DNA of 64,000 nt from an uncultured Hyphomicrobiaceae bacterium (GCA_947258705.1 CAMYJA010000007.1:12074-76073), one strand, 5' to 3'. Shown: positions 11,027 to 21,615, counted from the first letter of the stretch. Notes: generated by a model from the sequence alone, not told the origin. Numbers and translations are program-made.

Positions 11027-12019
11027 TTGATGATGAATTTGCGTATTGTTGTAAAATATCTGATCGGCCTGGCAGTGATTGCCGGGAGCGCGGGCTTTAT
11101 CCTCGGGCATCTCGGTGCATGGATTCCGCAATTTGACGTGCTCGCTCATTTCCGGCCGCATTTCCTCAGCATGATGATCACCGGGCTGATCACTCTTCTG
11201 GCACCGCGGCATGGTCTCGCATTTTTAATGCTGGGCGCGGCCGTGACACTCGGATTGCACCCGCTCAAAGCATGGATTGATCATCTGCCTCAAGGCGACA
11301 GAAACTCACATGCAGTCCATGCAGGCAGTGTCGGCTCCAGCCAGATAAAAATCATTTCCCTGAATAGCTGGCACCGTCACTCCGATCACGACAAACTGAT
11401 TTCGTATCTGGTTGATCAGAATGCGGACATTGTCATTCTTTCCGAATTCGGCCCGAACAAGCGTTATCTCCTCGATACGCTTCGCAGCCGATATCCACAT
11501 CAAACCGATTGCACGCGTATCTGGTCCTGCTCGATGGCACTTTTGTCGAAATTTGAATTTTCGGAACAGGGTGCGGACAAGCCATTGCGGGGACGGCCGT
11601 CGCAGGTCCGGGCGACGTTTCGCGTCAGGGGCCAGAAACTGACGGTCATCGGCACCCATATTTACAGGCCGATCGATGATTTGCAGCGGCATCGGCGGGA
11701 AATGCGCGAACTTGGGGAACAGGTGCGGAACCTGACTGGCGCCGTCGTTGTGGCGGGCGATTTCAACACAACGCCCTGGTCGGACAGTTTCCGATTATTT
11801 CGGGATGAAAGCCAACTCGCGCATATGGACAGCTATCTGCCGAGCTGGCCGGCACTGGCGCCGCAATTGGCAATCGACCATTTGTTTCATTCGGAAAATG
11901 TGCACGTCCGCTCCATCAGCACCCACAGCGCCATGGGATCGGATCATTTGCCGCTTGTGGCCCATATAGAGCTGGCAACGCCGATTGCCGGAAGCATCAA
12001 GAAACTGGCTTTGCCGTAA
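11027..12019 (+). CDS. endonuclease/exonuclease/phosphatase family protein
   Basis: N-terminal TM segments, then SLNSWHRHSDHDKL, GTHIYRP, VVAGDFNTTPWS, GSDHLPLVAHI. Confidence 0.87.
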   Translation: MMMNLRIVVKYLIGLAVIAGSAGFILGHLGAWIPQFDVLAHFRPHFLSMMITGLITLLAPRHGLAFLMLGAAVTLGLHPLKAWIDHLPQGDRNSHAVHAGSVGSSQIKIISLNSWHRHSDHDKLISYLVDQNADIVILSEFGPNKRYLLDTLRSRYPHQTDCTRIWSCSMALLSKFEFSEQGADKPLRGRPSQVRATFRVRGQKLTVIGTHIYRPIDDLQRHRREMRELGEQVRNLTGAVVVAGDFNTTPWSDSFRLFRDESQLAHMDSYLPSWPALAPQLAIDHLFHSENVHVRSISTHSAMGSDHLPLVAHIELATPIAGSIKKLALP

Positions 12020-12031
12020 AGCGCAATCCGC

Positions 12032-12514
12032 CTATCCGGTACCGCGCGCGGCATGACCCGGCTTTGCCCGTTTCGGGCTCAAGCAGGCGTTCGAATATTC
12101 CTTCGACAATTCCCGGTTTACGGTGGCGCTTAACATCTTTGCGCGCGAAAGCTGTGCCGGATCGCCGCCTGACGGGTCATCGCGGGCAAGGACGCGCGGT
12201 GCGGCGGCCATTTCCTCCATGCCGTGATGCAATTGGGCGCAGCTCAGGCGATTTTTCGCGGAGCGATATGCGAATGCGCGCACGCCGGAGAGATAGGCGC
12301 TGCCCCGGGCCTGCCGATAGACCCATGCATGGCTGGCATCCCCGGTCATTTCATTGAGAGCGGCCTGCCGGCGGGACACGCATTCACTTGAATCGCCGAT
12401 GCATCCGGTGCCCGCATCAATGAGCGCTGAGCTGCCCATGCCGGAACATGCGGCAAGCGCGAAGCCTGCGATGATGACGATCAGGAGGGATATTCGGTTG
12501 CGCAAGAATGTCAT
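12032..12514 (-). CDS. hypothetical lipoprotein-like protein
   Basis: MTFLRNRISLLIVIIAGFALAACSG lipobox-like signal. Confidence 0.6.
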   Translation of the reverse strand: MTFLRNRISLLIVIIAGFALAACSGMGSSALIDAGTGCIGDSSECVSRRQAALNEMTGDASHAWVYRQARGSAYLSGVRAFAYRSAKNRLSCAQLHHGMEEMAAAPRVLARDDPSGGDPAQLSRAKMLSATVNRELSKEYSNACLSPKRAKPGHAARGTG

Positions 12515-12698
12515 AGCCTGGTTCGCCTGCTCATAATGTTCCGGCTCCCGGTGCTGTGCGATGGTCTTCGATGCATCGGCACGCACGGCGCGGTATTGGC
12601 GCGGCCCTTCCGGCTAGCGCGCAATTTCCGGCTGGCGCTGTCTCGGCCTGCGCTGCTAAAGTCCTGTCCATAACACGCCCCTCGAAACGGATAAACAA

Positions 12699-13673
12699 AT
12701 GATCAAAGCACAAAGAATATATGAATATGGCGGTCCTGAGATGTTCCAATGGGAGGATTTCGATCCGGGACCTCCCGGACCGGGCGAAGTCCGCCTTAAA
12801 CACGAGGCCATCGGCGTCAATTACATCGACATATATATGCGGAGCGGATTATATCCCGTCGATGAGCTGCCGTTTGTTCCGGGCAGAGAAGGTGCGGGAA
12901 TTGTTGTCGAGACCGGCGAGGGCGTTACGGAATTACAGCCGGACGACAGGGTCGCTTATGCCGGCCCGCCCGGCTCTTACGCGGAAGAGCGCAACATAGC
13001 AGCGGAGCGTCTCGTTAAGCTTCCCGGCGGTATCGATTTCGACATCGCCGCCAGCGTCATGCTCCAGGGCATGACCGCGCGCTACCTTCTGAAAGAAACA
13101 TACCCGGTCGGTCCGGACACGGTTTTGCTCATTCACGGGGCGGCAGGCGGCCTTGGGCTTTTACTGACGCAATGGGCGGTTCATCTGGGCGCCGAAGTGA
13201 TCGGCACGGCGGGATCCGACGAAAAGACGGCGCTTGCCCTCGCCAATGGCTGTGCGCATGCAATCAATTACCGGACGCAGGATTTTGTCGAGGCCGTGGC
13301 CGGGATTACGAACGGGAATGGCGTTGACGTCGTTTACGACCCTATCGGCAAGGACACTTTTCCGGGATCGCTCATCTGTCTCAGGCGGCGTGGGATGTGG
13401 GTCAGCTTCGGGCAGGCATCCGGGGCCATTCCGCCGTTCGACATGGGCGTATTGTCCCAGAAAAAGTCGCTCTTTGTGACGCGACCATCGCTTTTCGATT
13501 ATACGGATACGCGGGAAGAGCTGGTCGAGACGGCAAACGATCTATTCGCCATGCTCACGGCCGGACACCTCAAGGCATCGCCCAATCACCGATATGATCT
13601 TTCCCAGGCGGCGCAGGCCCATCGCGATCTGGAGGCACGTAAAACAACCGGTTCGATTATTCTCCTGCCCTGA
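12699..13673 (+). CDS. zinc-independent quinone oxidoreductase (MDR superfamily)
   Basis: GVNYIDIYMRSGLYP, VPGREGAGIV, LIHGAAGGLGLLLTQWA. Confidence 0.9.
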   Translation: MIKAQRIYEYGGPEMFQWEDFDPGPPGPGEVRLKHEAIGVNYIDIYMRSGLYPVDELPFVPGREGAGIVVETGEGVTELQPDDRVAYAGPPGSYAEERNIAAERLVKLPGGIDFDIAASVMLQGMTARYLLKETYPVGPDTVLLIHGAAGGLGLLLTQWAVHLGAEVIGTAGSDEKTALALANGCAHAINYRTQDFVEAVAGITNGNGVDVVYDPIGKDTFPGSLICLRRRGMWVSFGQASGAIPPFDMGVLSQKKSLFVTRPSLFDYTDTREELVETANDLFAMLTAGHLKASPNHRYDLSQAAQAHRDLEARKTTGSIILLP

Positions 13674-13720
13674 GCCGGTATCCATAAATCGTTTCATCAT
13701 TCACAGCAAGGCGCGCTCAA

Positions 13721-14422
13721 ATGTCGGACAAACCAATCGAGCTTTATTACTGGCCCACTCCCAATGGACATAAAATCACGATCATGCTCGAGGAATGCGG
13801 GCTCCCCTATGAAATCAAATACGTCAATATCGGGCGTGGCGATCAATTCAAACCAGACTTTTTGAAGATTTCACCGAACAACCGAATGCCGGCCATCATC
13901 GATCCAGACGGGCCGGACGGCCGCCCCATATCGATTTTCGAATCGGGCGCGATATTGCAATATCTCGGCCGCAAGACAGGCGTCTTCTACCCCAGCGACG
14001 AACGCGATCGGACCAATGTGGACCAGTGGCTGTTCTGGCAGATGGGCGGGCTCGGTCCGATGGCGGGGCAGGCCCATCATTTCCGGAATTATGCGCCGGA
14101 AAAAATCGAATACGGTATCGAGCGCTATACCAATGAAGTCAACCGACTCTATGGCGTCATGGACCGACAACTCGAGGGCGGGGATTATCTGGCGGGCGAT
14201 TATTCGATCGCCGATATAGCGAGCTATCCCTGGGTGCGGCCTTACAAAAACCAGGGCCAGCTGCTGTCGGATTTTCCCAATCTCGAAGCCTGGTATGGGC
14301 GCATTCATGACCGTCCCGCCGTCGCCCGCGCCATTGAAATCGGAAAAAGGGAACGAGACGAATTCGACCTGGCGGAAGATAAAGACGCTCAAGCCGTGTT
14401 GTTCGGCCAGCGTGCGCGCTGA
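13721..14422 (+). CDS. glutathione S-transferase, YghU/YfcG-like
   Basis: ELYYWPTPNGHKITIMLEECGLPYEIKYVNIGRGDQFKPDFLKISPNNRMPAI. Confidence 0.88.
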   Translation: MSDKPIELYYWPTPNGHKITIMLEECGLPYEIKYVNIGRGDQFKPDFLKISPNNRMPAIIDPDGPDGRPISIFESGAILQYLGRKTGVFYPSDERDRTNVDQWLFWQMGGLGPMAGQAHHFRNYAPEKIEYGIERYTNEVNRLYGVMDRQLEGGDYLAGDYSIADIASYPWVRPYKNQGQLLSDFPNLEAWYGRIHDRPAVARAIEIGKRERDEFDLAEDKDAQAVLFGQRAR

Positions 14423-14449
14423 AATATCGACCTTTGACGGTCCGGGATT

Positions 14450-14707
14450 TTAGAGCGCGCCGGTTGTCGTGGCACGCGCGACTCTCGAGCGTGATGCACC
14501 AGTGACGCGCTTGACGGCTATGTCAGCGAGTATGCGGGTTGCCATTTTATTGTGGGGTAGTTCCTGCACGCTGTTCATTGCGGAGCCTAATCCTGAATGT
14601 CCGCTGCAACCGGCTGTGCCGAGGATCACGAAGACCATGAAGACCATGAAAATTCTGGAAAACAGTTTGAAATGCTTTTCCAACATCATTACCGGCACGC
14701 ACTCCAT
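14450..14707 (-). CDS. small putative lipoprotein
   Basis: Hydrophobic leader with lipobox-like VILGTAGC; internal start MMLEK possible. Confidence 0.4.
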   Translation of the reverse strand: MECVPVMMLEKHFKLFSRIFMVFMVFVILGTAGCSGHSGLGSAMNSVQELPHNKMATRILADIAVKRVTGASRSRVARATTTGAL

Positions 14708-15144
14708 ACAATTTGCCGTTCAGGTCCGATCTTCGAATGAACGCACAATATTTGCAAATCCGTGAAAATTCAACCGAACAAAACGTTTCGCTTCATTATA
14801 TCGGCGCGCAGGATAAAAATGCACCACCATGACGATCGGGAAAGTGCTCGTCGGTTTTTTTTCGGATTTTTATTTTTAGCGTTAGCCGCGTCTGAACGAA
14901 CAGCATGAAGAAATGATTTCCGGCCGTTTCAAATCCCGCGTTTTGCATCAGATCTGCATACGGCCTCGGTAAAATTTAATCTCTCTTGCTGTTTTGTTTA
15001 CGCGGCCGCGCTTCGGCATTTACCCAATATTACTTTCTTCTATGACATTCTTCACCCGTGATTGAAACCGAACTGGCGGTACACCGAGCCGGTGCCGGCG
15101 GTTCGTTTTCGGTCAATTTTGTAGCCTAGGGAGGTTTGCTGATA

Positions 15145-15414
15145 ATGGCCCGTTTTGAAATGTCTCACATTGAGGATGCCGCTCAGATTGACGGCGGCGA
15201 TTCTGCTGACAGCTTTCACGAACTTGGACTGGTTTATGCGACAGGCCGTGACGGCGATGTCGATCTAATCAGTGCTCATAAATGGTTTAACCTGGCAGCG
15301 ATGCGCGGCAATGAAGATGCCAAGCGATACCGGATCGAAATTGCCAAGGAAATGTCACGGCAAGAGATCGCCAGTGCGCAAAAGCTTGCGCGGGAATGGC
15401 TCGCCAAGCATTAG
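15145..15414 (+). CDS. small Sel1-repeat-like protein
   Basis: ADSFHELGLVYATGRDGDVDLISAHKWFNLAAMRGNEDAKRYR. Confidence 0.75.
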   Translation: MARFEMSHIEDAAQIDGGDSADSFHELGLVYATGRDGDVDLISAHKWFNLAAMRGNEDAKRYRIEIAKEMSRQEIASAQKLAREWLAKH

Positions 15415-15419
15415 AGCGC

Positions 15420-16103
15420 TTAAAAGCAGTCGGTAAAGAGCGATGTGACGCAGTGATAGGTTGACTTAGCCGCGCCGCCGATCATTTCACCCGTTTTCTT
15501 GACAGCGCCGCCAACCGTACTGCCGGTTTTCTTCGCGGCATCCGAGATCTTCCTGCCTGTCGCCTTGGTCGCACCCGAAATGGTCTCGCCGGTCTTCTTG
15601 ATCTGTTCCTGAGAATTTTTCACCGTCTGGTCGGTGAGTTCCAACAGCGTTTTCGGTTCCTCATCATTGCCGTCGTTTCCTGCGGTATCGCCGCCTGCGG
15701 CGTCAGCCGGTACGCCGGTGTTATCGCCGGGGGAGATTGCCGGATCTCGGGGCACGGCGCCCGGAATCGTATCTGCCGGCGAATTTTCCCGGTAACTGAC
15801 GACTTTCTCTATGCCGTCGCAATCCTTGATGTTCTGCCGCCTGACGGCGCAGCTCCGGTGTCCCATTTCGCGGGCGATTTCGCTGATACAAAGAAATTGA
15901 TATCCTGAATTGCCCGGCGTGCCGTCCTCGCGCAGGGCGCTGCACCGGTAGGTCTGGTCGGGGTCCGTGCAGACCACGCATATCGTGGTATCCGCCGCAT
16001 TTGCCCGTGCATCGACCAATCCGGGCTGAGCACAGAGGAGCATCGTTGCCGCGCCAAGCAATATGGCAATTCCTGTTTGAGATATACCGGTCACGTGATC
16101 CAT
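15420..16103 (-). CDS. secreted hypothetical protein with C-terminal KTGxxIGGAxK repeats
   Basis: N-terminal hydrophobic segment, multiple Cys, repeated GETISGATKATGRKISDAAKKTGSTVGGAVKKTGEMIGGAAK. Confidence 0.6.
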   Translation of the reverse strand: MDHVTGISQTGIAILLGAATMLLCAQPGLVDARANAADTTICVVCTDPDQTYRCSALREDGTPGNSGYQFLCISEIAREMGHRSCAVRRQNIKDCDGIEKVVSYRENSPADTIPGAVPRDPAISPGDNTGVPADAAGGDTAGNDGNDEEPKTLLELTDQTVKNSQEQIKKTGETISGATKATGRKISDAAKKTGSTVGGAVKKTGEMIGGAAKSTYHCVTSLFTDCF

Positions 16104-16330
16104 TGCCTGTCTTTATAGAATATTGATAAAAAAGTGTTTGAATTGATCCTCAGCTCTGGGCCGCGCAGTCTAGCTATCTGGAGCCATGGCGCAAGTGATT
16201 GAGGGGAGTGTCATCGCCATCTGACATCTTGAGCCATGACGGCAGATACCCATAGGCGCGTATTTTCAAAACCGTCATTGTGCCTTAAAATGTCACACGA
16301 TCTTACTTTAAGATGTTACCCGGATCATCA

Positions 16331-16909
16331 ATGTCAAACTATGCGATGCCCATCAAGAAAACAATCAACTTTATAAGCCGGCCCGTTCGCTACAAGCTGA
16401 TTATTCCGCTCAAGCGAAGCAGACACTCGCCCGAGCACACGGCTCGCGGCGTCATGGTTGGCATATTCTGGGCGATGACACCGTTTTTCGGGATCCAGAT
16501 GGCGCTTGTCCTGGGAACCTGGCTCTTCACGAACAAGTTTTTCAGATGGGATTTTTCGCTCATCAACGGACTGGCCTGGACCTGGGTGACCAATGTTTTC
16601 ACTCTCCTGCCGGCTTTCTATCTGTTCTTTATCACCGGCAATCTGATGTTGGGCGCGGAGGAAAGTATATCCAGCTATCAGCAATTCGCCGAGGTCTGGA
16701 AGAATTCATTCAACAGTCCCGACGGCGGCTGGGAGGCCGTGACGCACTGGTTCGAAACAATGATAAACGGCTGGGGCCTGCCGATGCTGCTGGGATCTAT
16801 ACCCTTGTCGATATTTTCCGCCTGGATGGCCTATGTTTTGAGCCTGAAATTCGTAAGTAAATATCAGGAACGGCGTGCCCGGGCGATGTTTCGCAAGCCA
16901 GGGCATTGA
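16331..16909 (+). CDS. DUF2062 domain membrane protein
   Basis: HSPEHTARGVMVGIFWAMTPFFGIQM...FRWDFSLINGLAWTWVTNVFT. Confidence 0.82.
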   Translation: MSNYAMPIKKTINFISRPVRYKLIIPLKRSRHSPEHTARGVMVGIFWAMTPFFGIQMALVLGTWLFTNKFFRWDFSLINGLAWTWVTNVFTLLPAFYLFFITGNLMLGAEESISSYQQFAEVWKNSFNSPDGGWEAVTHWFETMINGWGLPMLLGSIPLSIFSAWMAYVLSLKFVSKYQERRARAMFRKPGH

Positions 16910-17070
16910 TAGGAGACGGAAGCGGAAATAGAAGACCGATGCGGACTTGCAATCAAAACGCAGGTCTGTTAGAGCCCTTTCAGTCTGGTGAGCAGGACTG
17001 TTTTACCGGGCTGTCTTACAAATCAGCGGATATTGTGTCTCTCGTTTTGCAGATGTTTATCCCGGAATAT

Positions 17071-17156
17071 GCGGTCGTGGCGGAACTGGTAGACGCGCAG
17101 CGTTGAGGGCGCTGTGAGCTTTGCTCGTGGAGGTTCGATTCCTCTCGACCGCACCA
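17071..17156 (+). tRNA. tRNA-Leu (GAG)
   Basis: GCGGTCG/CGACCGC acceptor, anticodon arm CAGCG-TTGAGGG-CGCTG, long variable arm, GGTTCGATTCC T-arm, CCA. Confidence 0.94.
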
Positions 17157-17311
17157 TTCTCCTTTCAATTTCCCAGTCGCTCTCATGGGCTCGAGCCGTC
17201 ATTGGCGACGGTGTCCATCACCGTTTGCGATACCGATCCTGACAAATGACTGTAGCTTTTCGGTCAGTCACTTTGCGGCCATCGGCACCATTCCCTCCGG
17301 TGCGTAGCCGG

Positions 17312-17956
17312 TCACTCTTCGGCGTCGTCACGCCAGCCAATATCGACATGGGCTCCGTCGCAAAAGGGTTTGTTTTTTGACGCCCCGCAGCGGCACAGGA
17401 CATATTTCTTCTGACATGCCTGGGTGGCCCATTCGGCCCCCTCCAGATCGACATTGCGGACATGATAGGGCCCATGCCGTTCTACGAATATGACGCATTC
17501 ATCGTCGTGAATATGGCATGGGTCGCCGCCCTTTTCGCTATATGAAAGCGCGCCGGAGGGACAGGCCTCGATGACAGATTTGATTTCTTCGGCGGGTGCC
17601 CGGTCGGCCTCGATCCAGGGATCACGGGCGGGATCGAAAACCCCCTCCAGGTTTGATACGCAGCGCGCGGCGTGCGAACAAAGCACGCGGTTATAGTGAA
17701 CCGTGATGCTCTCCCCCTCATAGGTCAGCACGCGATCGCGATGGGAGATGTCTTCATGATCCGATGAGAAACCGGTGCCCATGTGGGTGCCGTCGCAGAA
17801 GGGTTTGTTTTTCGAGGCGCCGCAGCGGCAGAGCGCCATGGCGGGGCGGGCGCCCAGATCCTCGCCGTCCGGCCCGATCATCTTGCCAACGTTCTTTACG
17901 ACGAGCGGTCCGTTTTCCCGCTCCACGATATGCGGTTTTTCGTTTTCATCCGCCAT
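17312..17956 (-). CDS. CDGSH iron-sulfur domain protein with Fer4-like (DUF/YjdI) domain
   Basis: Two CRCGASKNKPFCDGTH/CRCGASKNKPFCDGAH motifs flanking ...LCSHAARCVSN...ACPSGALSYSEKGG. Confidence 0.88.
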   Translation of the reverse strand: MADENEKPHIVERENGPLVVKNVGKMIGPDGEDLGARPAMALCRCGASKNKPFCDGTHMGTGFSSDHEDISHRDRVLTYEGESITVHYNRVLCSHAARCVSNLEGVFDPARDPWIEADRAPAEEIKSVIEACPSGALSYSEKGGDPCHIHDDECVIFVERHGPYHVRNVDLEGAEWATQACQKKYVLCRCGASKNKPFCDGAHVDIGWRDDAEE

Positions 17957-18055
17957 TCCCGTTCTCCTCGCAGTTTCATTCCGCGGCGTGTCAGCCGCTG
18001 CGTACTATACAGGTCCGTTTTGGGAATGGAAGATTTCAGAGGATCGTCTGAAGCA

Positions 18056-19309
18056 TTATTGAGAAAAGATGCCGAAGGGATTGAATTGGGCCTTAACGGG
18101 GTTTTTCTTAACCGGCAGCGGCATCTTTTTGAGCTCGCGGCGATAGGATTTGACTTTCGGTTTGGCCGTCGCAGCGTCCGTGGCGCCATCGACCGTGGCG
18201 CCCTTGCCGTCTTCGCCCTTGCCGGGACCGTCTATTTTGAGCTCCGCCGTGTCCCGGGTTTCAACATTTTCGCCTTCGCCGCTTACATCTGGCTTCGCAT
18301 CTTCGGGCGCCATCGCACCCTCTTCCGTCGTGTCGGCGCGTCCTTTGTCTTCCGTCTTGTCACCGGCGCGGTCCGCGGTGTCACCGGCGGAACCGTCATT
18401 GGACGCAGCATCCTCCTCCGCCAATTCCTGCCTGACGCGTCTTATGGGCAGGGGGACCGGGTTCTGGGTCAACATTTTGTAGCTGATCCATTTTTTCTGC
18501 TGAACCCTGGCGATGGCGCCGGGCAGCTTTCTGTGGTCGTTGGCAAGGGGCTTGAATTCCTGCCGGGCTTTCATGTGAACGATCTTGTAGCCCTTTTTCT
18601 GGAGCTCGGCCAGAATTGCCGGCAAGGCCCGCGCGGTCGAGGCTTTTATGTCGTGGAACAGCAGGATGCCACGACCCAGCTTGTCGAGTTTTCTCATGGT
18701 CTGGCGCGCCAGGCGCTTCGGATTGCGGGTATAGGAATCATTCGAGACGACATCCACCGAAAACATGCCGACACCGCGCTCGCGAAGATAGGCCATCAGC
18801 GGTTTTGAATCCGAGAGGCCCGGAAAGCGGAAGAACGGCGCTATTTTCTGTCCGAGCGTTTGTTCCAGCGTTAAAAATCCGCGCTCGATCTCATATTTGG
18901 CGCTGGCCAGAGGTCTCCGAGCAAGATTGAGGGGATGAGAATATGTATGGCCGGCTATGGTGTGCCCATCCGCGTAAACCTTTTTCAGCATGTCCGGATA
19001 GGCTTTTGCCATGCGCCCGACATAAAAGAAGGTGGCCAGGGTGCAATGCGCCCTCAAGGCCGCCAATATGGGTTTGGTGTAGCGCGGCAGCGGGCCATCA
19101 TCAAAGGTCAGGACAACTTCACGATCGGCGAGAAAATCATCCTCGCGATATTGCATTCTGCCAAATCGCTGGCCCAACGCGGTATCGAGCGCGATTACCC
19201 GGCTAACGCCGAGCACGTCCGGCTTACCCGCGCATGAGCGTGCCTCGGCACTGCTGACGACGGCCAAAAGACTTACACAAATGAATATGCATAGAAATAC
19301 GGCCCGCAT
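18056..19309 (-). CDS. polysaccharide deacetylase family protein
   Basis: VVLTFDDGPLPRYTKPILAAL, HTIAGHTYSHPLNL, FFRFPGLSDSKPL, ILLFHDIKA; long low-complexity C-terminus. Confidence 0.9.
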   Translation of the reverse strand: MRAVFLCIFICVSLLAVVSSAEARSCAGKPDVLGVSRVIALDTALGQRFGRMQYREDDFLADREVVLTFDDGPLPRYTKPILAALRAHCTLATFFYVGRMAKAYPDMLKKVYADGHTIAGHTYSHPLNLARRPLASAKYEIERGFLTLEQTLGQKIAPFFRFPGLSDSKPLMAYLRERGVGMFSVDVVSNDSYTRNPKRLARQTMRKLDKLGRGILLFHDIKASTARALPAILAELQKKGYKIVHMKARQEFKPLANDHRKLPGAIARVQQKKWISYKMLTQNPVPLPIRRVRQELAEEDAASNDGSAGDTADRAGDKTEDKGRADTTEEGAMAPEDAKPDVSGEGENVETRDTAELKIDGPGKGEDGKGATVDGATDAATAKPKVKSYRRELKKMPLPVKKNPVKAQFNPFGIFSQ

Positions 19310-19543
19310 TGAGTGCCCTTGAAATGATTTACGCAATTTACTAAACCCAACATTATTCGGCGCGAAATGTAACACAAGCATTTAACGCCCAAAACTCTAA
19401 GATTTTCTCAAACCGTGTTTTTCGGGCCGCAATGCGGCACCTGTTTCGTTGATGCAATGGCGTTTATTCAGCCGCCATGATAAGGACGTAGCGATGACGC
19501 GTGCCTGTGGCCGGATGCTGGCGGAATTCGGGGATTCAAGCCG

Positions 19544-20911
19544 ATGGAAAAGGAATTTATTCGCGATGAAGAAGGCGCCCTGAAAAGGGATCTCCTTCAC
19601 GATGTCCGCGAACGCCTTGTCGCCGACAAGGCGACCGAACTCTCCGGGATTATCGAGGATCTGCACGAAGCGGACCTGGCCGACCTGATTGAAAACCTGA
19701 GCGTCGATGAACGCGCGCGCTTTATCGAAATCATAGGATCCGACCTCAAGCCCGCCCTTCTGAGCGAACTTGACGAGGCGGTGCGGGACGAAGTGGTGGA
19801 GGTCATCCCCAATGAACAATTGGCGGATGCGGTCCAGGAGCTTGAGTCGGATGATGCGGTCTACGTTCTCGAAAATCTCAAGGAACACGATAAGAGCGAT
19901 ATTCTTGGGCAGTTGCCTGAGGGCGATCGCGCAACGCTTGAGCGAAGCCTTGATTATCCGGAGGATTCCGCCGGCCGTCTGATGCAGGCGGACGTGATCG
20001 CGGTGCCGCCTTTCTGGTCGGTCGGACAGACCATCGACTATATGCGCGAAACCGAGGATCTTCCCGAGACTTTTTCCGAGCTTTACGTGGTGGCGCCGAA
20101 TTTCCACCTTCTCGGCATGGTGCCGCTATCAAAACTCTTGCGCAGCCCGAGGACGGTCCTGATCGAGGATATTCTGACGCGCGATCCGAAACTGTTTTCA
20201 GCACTTGAGGATCAGGAAGAGGTCGCCCGCCAATTCGAGCGATACCATCTGATTTCGGCGCCCGTGGTCGACGAGAATGAACGCCTGGTCGGCATCGTGA
20301 CCGTCGATGATATCGTCGATGTGATCCAGGAGGAAGTCGAGGAGGACATCCATGCACTGGGCGGCGTTCGCGACGAAGCGCTGAGCGACACCGTTATGCG
20401 CATAACCGGAAGCCGCTTCTCGTGGCTTCTCATAAATCTCGTAACCGCAGTGCTGGCTTCCATGGTCATCGCGCTCTTCGATGCGACGATCCAGGAAATG
20501 GTGGCCCTCGCCGTCTTGATGCCGATTGTGGCGTCGATGGGGGGCAATGCGGCTACCCAGACCATGACCGTTGCGGTGCGGGCGCTCGCGACGCGCGAAC
20601 TGGGTAAAATCAACGCAGCCCGGGTGATCACGCGTGAAACCCTTGTCGGGCTGCTGAACGGAATCCTGTTCGCGTTCGTTATGGGCGTCGTCGCCTATGT
20701 CTGGTTTGCCAATGCGCAACTCGGCCTCGTGATTGGGGCGGCGATGCTGTTCAACATGCTGGTGGCCGGCCTCACCGGCATTCTCATACCGATTTCTCTG
20801 GACCGCTATCATATCGACCCTGCGGTGGCATCGGGGGTCTTCGTAACGGCGGTTACCGATGTCGTCGGGTTTTTCGTATTTTTGGGACTGGCAGCGATTT
20901 GGCTCGTGTAA
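19544..20911 (+). CDS. mgtE: magnesium transporter MgtE
   Basis: MgtE_N, CBS pair and TM domain; MPIVASMGGNAATQTMTVAVRALATRELG. Confidence 0.94.
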   Translation: MEKEFIRDEEGALKRDLLHDVRERLVADKATELSGIIEDLHEADLADLIENLSVDERARFIEIIGSDLKPALLSELDEAVRDEVVEVIPNEQLADAVQELESDDAVYVLENLKEHDKSDILGQLPEGDRATLERSLDYPEDSAGRLMQADVIAVPPFWSVGQTIDYMRETEDLPETFSELYVVAPNFHLLGMVPLSKLLRSPRTVLIEDILTRDPKLFSALEDQEEVARQFERYHLISAPVVDENERLVGIVTVDDIVDVIQEEVEEDIHALGGVRDEALSDTVMRITGSRFSWLLINLVTAVLASMVIALFDATIQEMVALAVLMPIVASMGGNAATQTMTVAVRALATRELGKINAARVITRETLVGLLNGILFAFVMGVVAYVWFANAQLGLVIGAAMLFNMLVAGLTGILIPISLDRYHIDPAVASGVFVTAVTDVVGFFVFLGLAAIWLV

Positions 20912-21177
20912 CCGGTTGAGCCGAAATAATTTTCCCGATTCGGGATGATTTGTTTTTGGCATTCTTCGTACTCAAATCCATAAAAAAATTGAAAATTATG
21001 CTTGCACATTGCGAGCAATCAGGTCAGATATCAGACTCGACGTTGCAATTTATTCCTGAGTATCTCCTCGTCGCCTGCGCGCTTGGTCGATCTACCCCGA
21101 AAATTTGCGACACGACCCGTTCCCGTGACATGGCGCAAAGCCAGGTACGACTGAAGAAGAACTGAAAGGACAAGACG

Positions 21178-21387
21178 ATGAGCACTGGTTCAGTGAAATG
21201 GTTCAACCCAACAAAAGGCTATGGATTTATTGAGCCCGAAGACGGCACGAAAGATGTGTTCGTCCATATTTCGGCCGTTCAGAATGCCGGCCTCACAGGC
21301 CTTCGTGAAGGTCAGAAAGTTGAGTATGAACTCGTTCAAGGCCAAAACGGCAAGTCATCCGCCGAAAATCTGGTAGCGCTCGACTAG
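21178..21387 (+). CDS. cold-shock protein (CspA family)
   Basis: [38 protein letters not shown]. Confidence 0.95.
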   Translation: MSTGSVKWFNPTKGYGFIEPEDGTKDVFVHISAVQNAGLTGLREGQKVEYELVQGQNGKSSAENLVALD

Positions 21388-21445
21388 TCGAGCGGGAAAG
21401 CCGGTTCGGGAGCCATAGGTTCCTGACGGCCTCCAGCAAAATTTG

Positions 21446-21503
21446 ATCCTCTTCCCTCTCAATATACCGGTTTCGGTTGTTTTGAGGGGAGAGGATTTTT
21501 TTA
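21446..21503 (+). terminator. putative terminator after the cold-shock gene
   Basis: ATCCTCTTCCCTCTCAA ... TTGAGGGGAGAGGATTTTTTT imperfect inverted repeat with T-run. Confidence 0.55.
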
Positions 21504-21530
21504 TGGGCCTGTCTAAAACCGAGAACCGTT

Positions 21531-21602
21531 ACTTGTGACCCGTCACTTGTGACCCGTCACTAGTGACCCGTCACTTCTGACTTAGTCACTTGCGCCCCGG
21601 TC
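21531..21602. repeat. tandem repeat, about 14-15 bp x 5 (two exact, three divergent units)
   Basis: ACTTGTGACCCGTC ACTTGTGACCCGTC ACTAGTGACCCGTC ACTTCTGACTTAGTC ACTTGCGCCCCGGTC. Confidence 0.85.
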
Positions 21603-21615
21603 GCTGGACCTGGTG

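Noticed and set aside
17783-18808. 341-aa plus-strand ORF
   Set aside because: Antisense to the CDGSH and polysaccharide deacetylase genes.
21531-21602. CRISPR array
   Set aside because: Units of about 14-15 bp are directly adjacent with no spacers and no cas genes are present.
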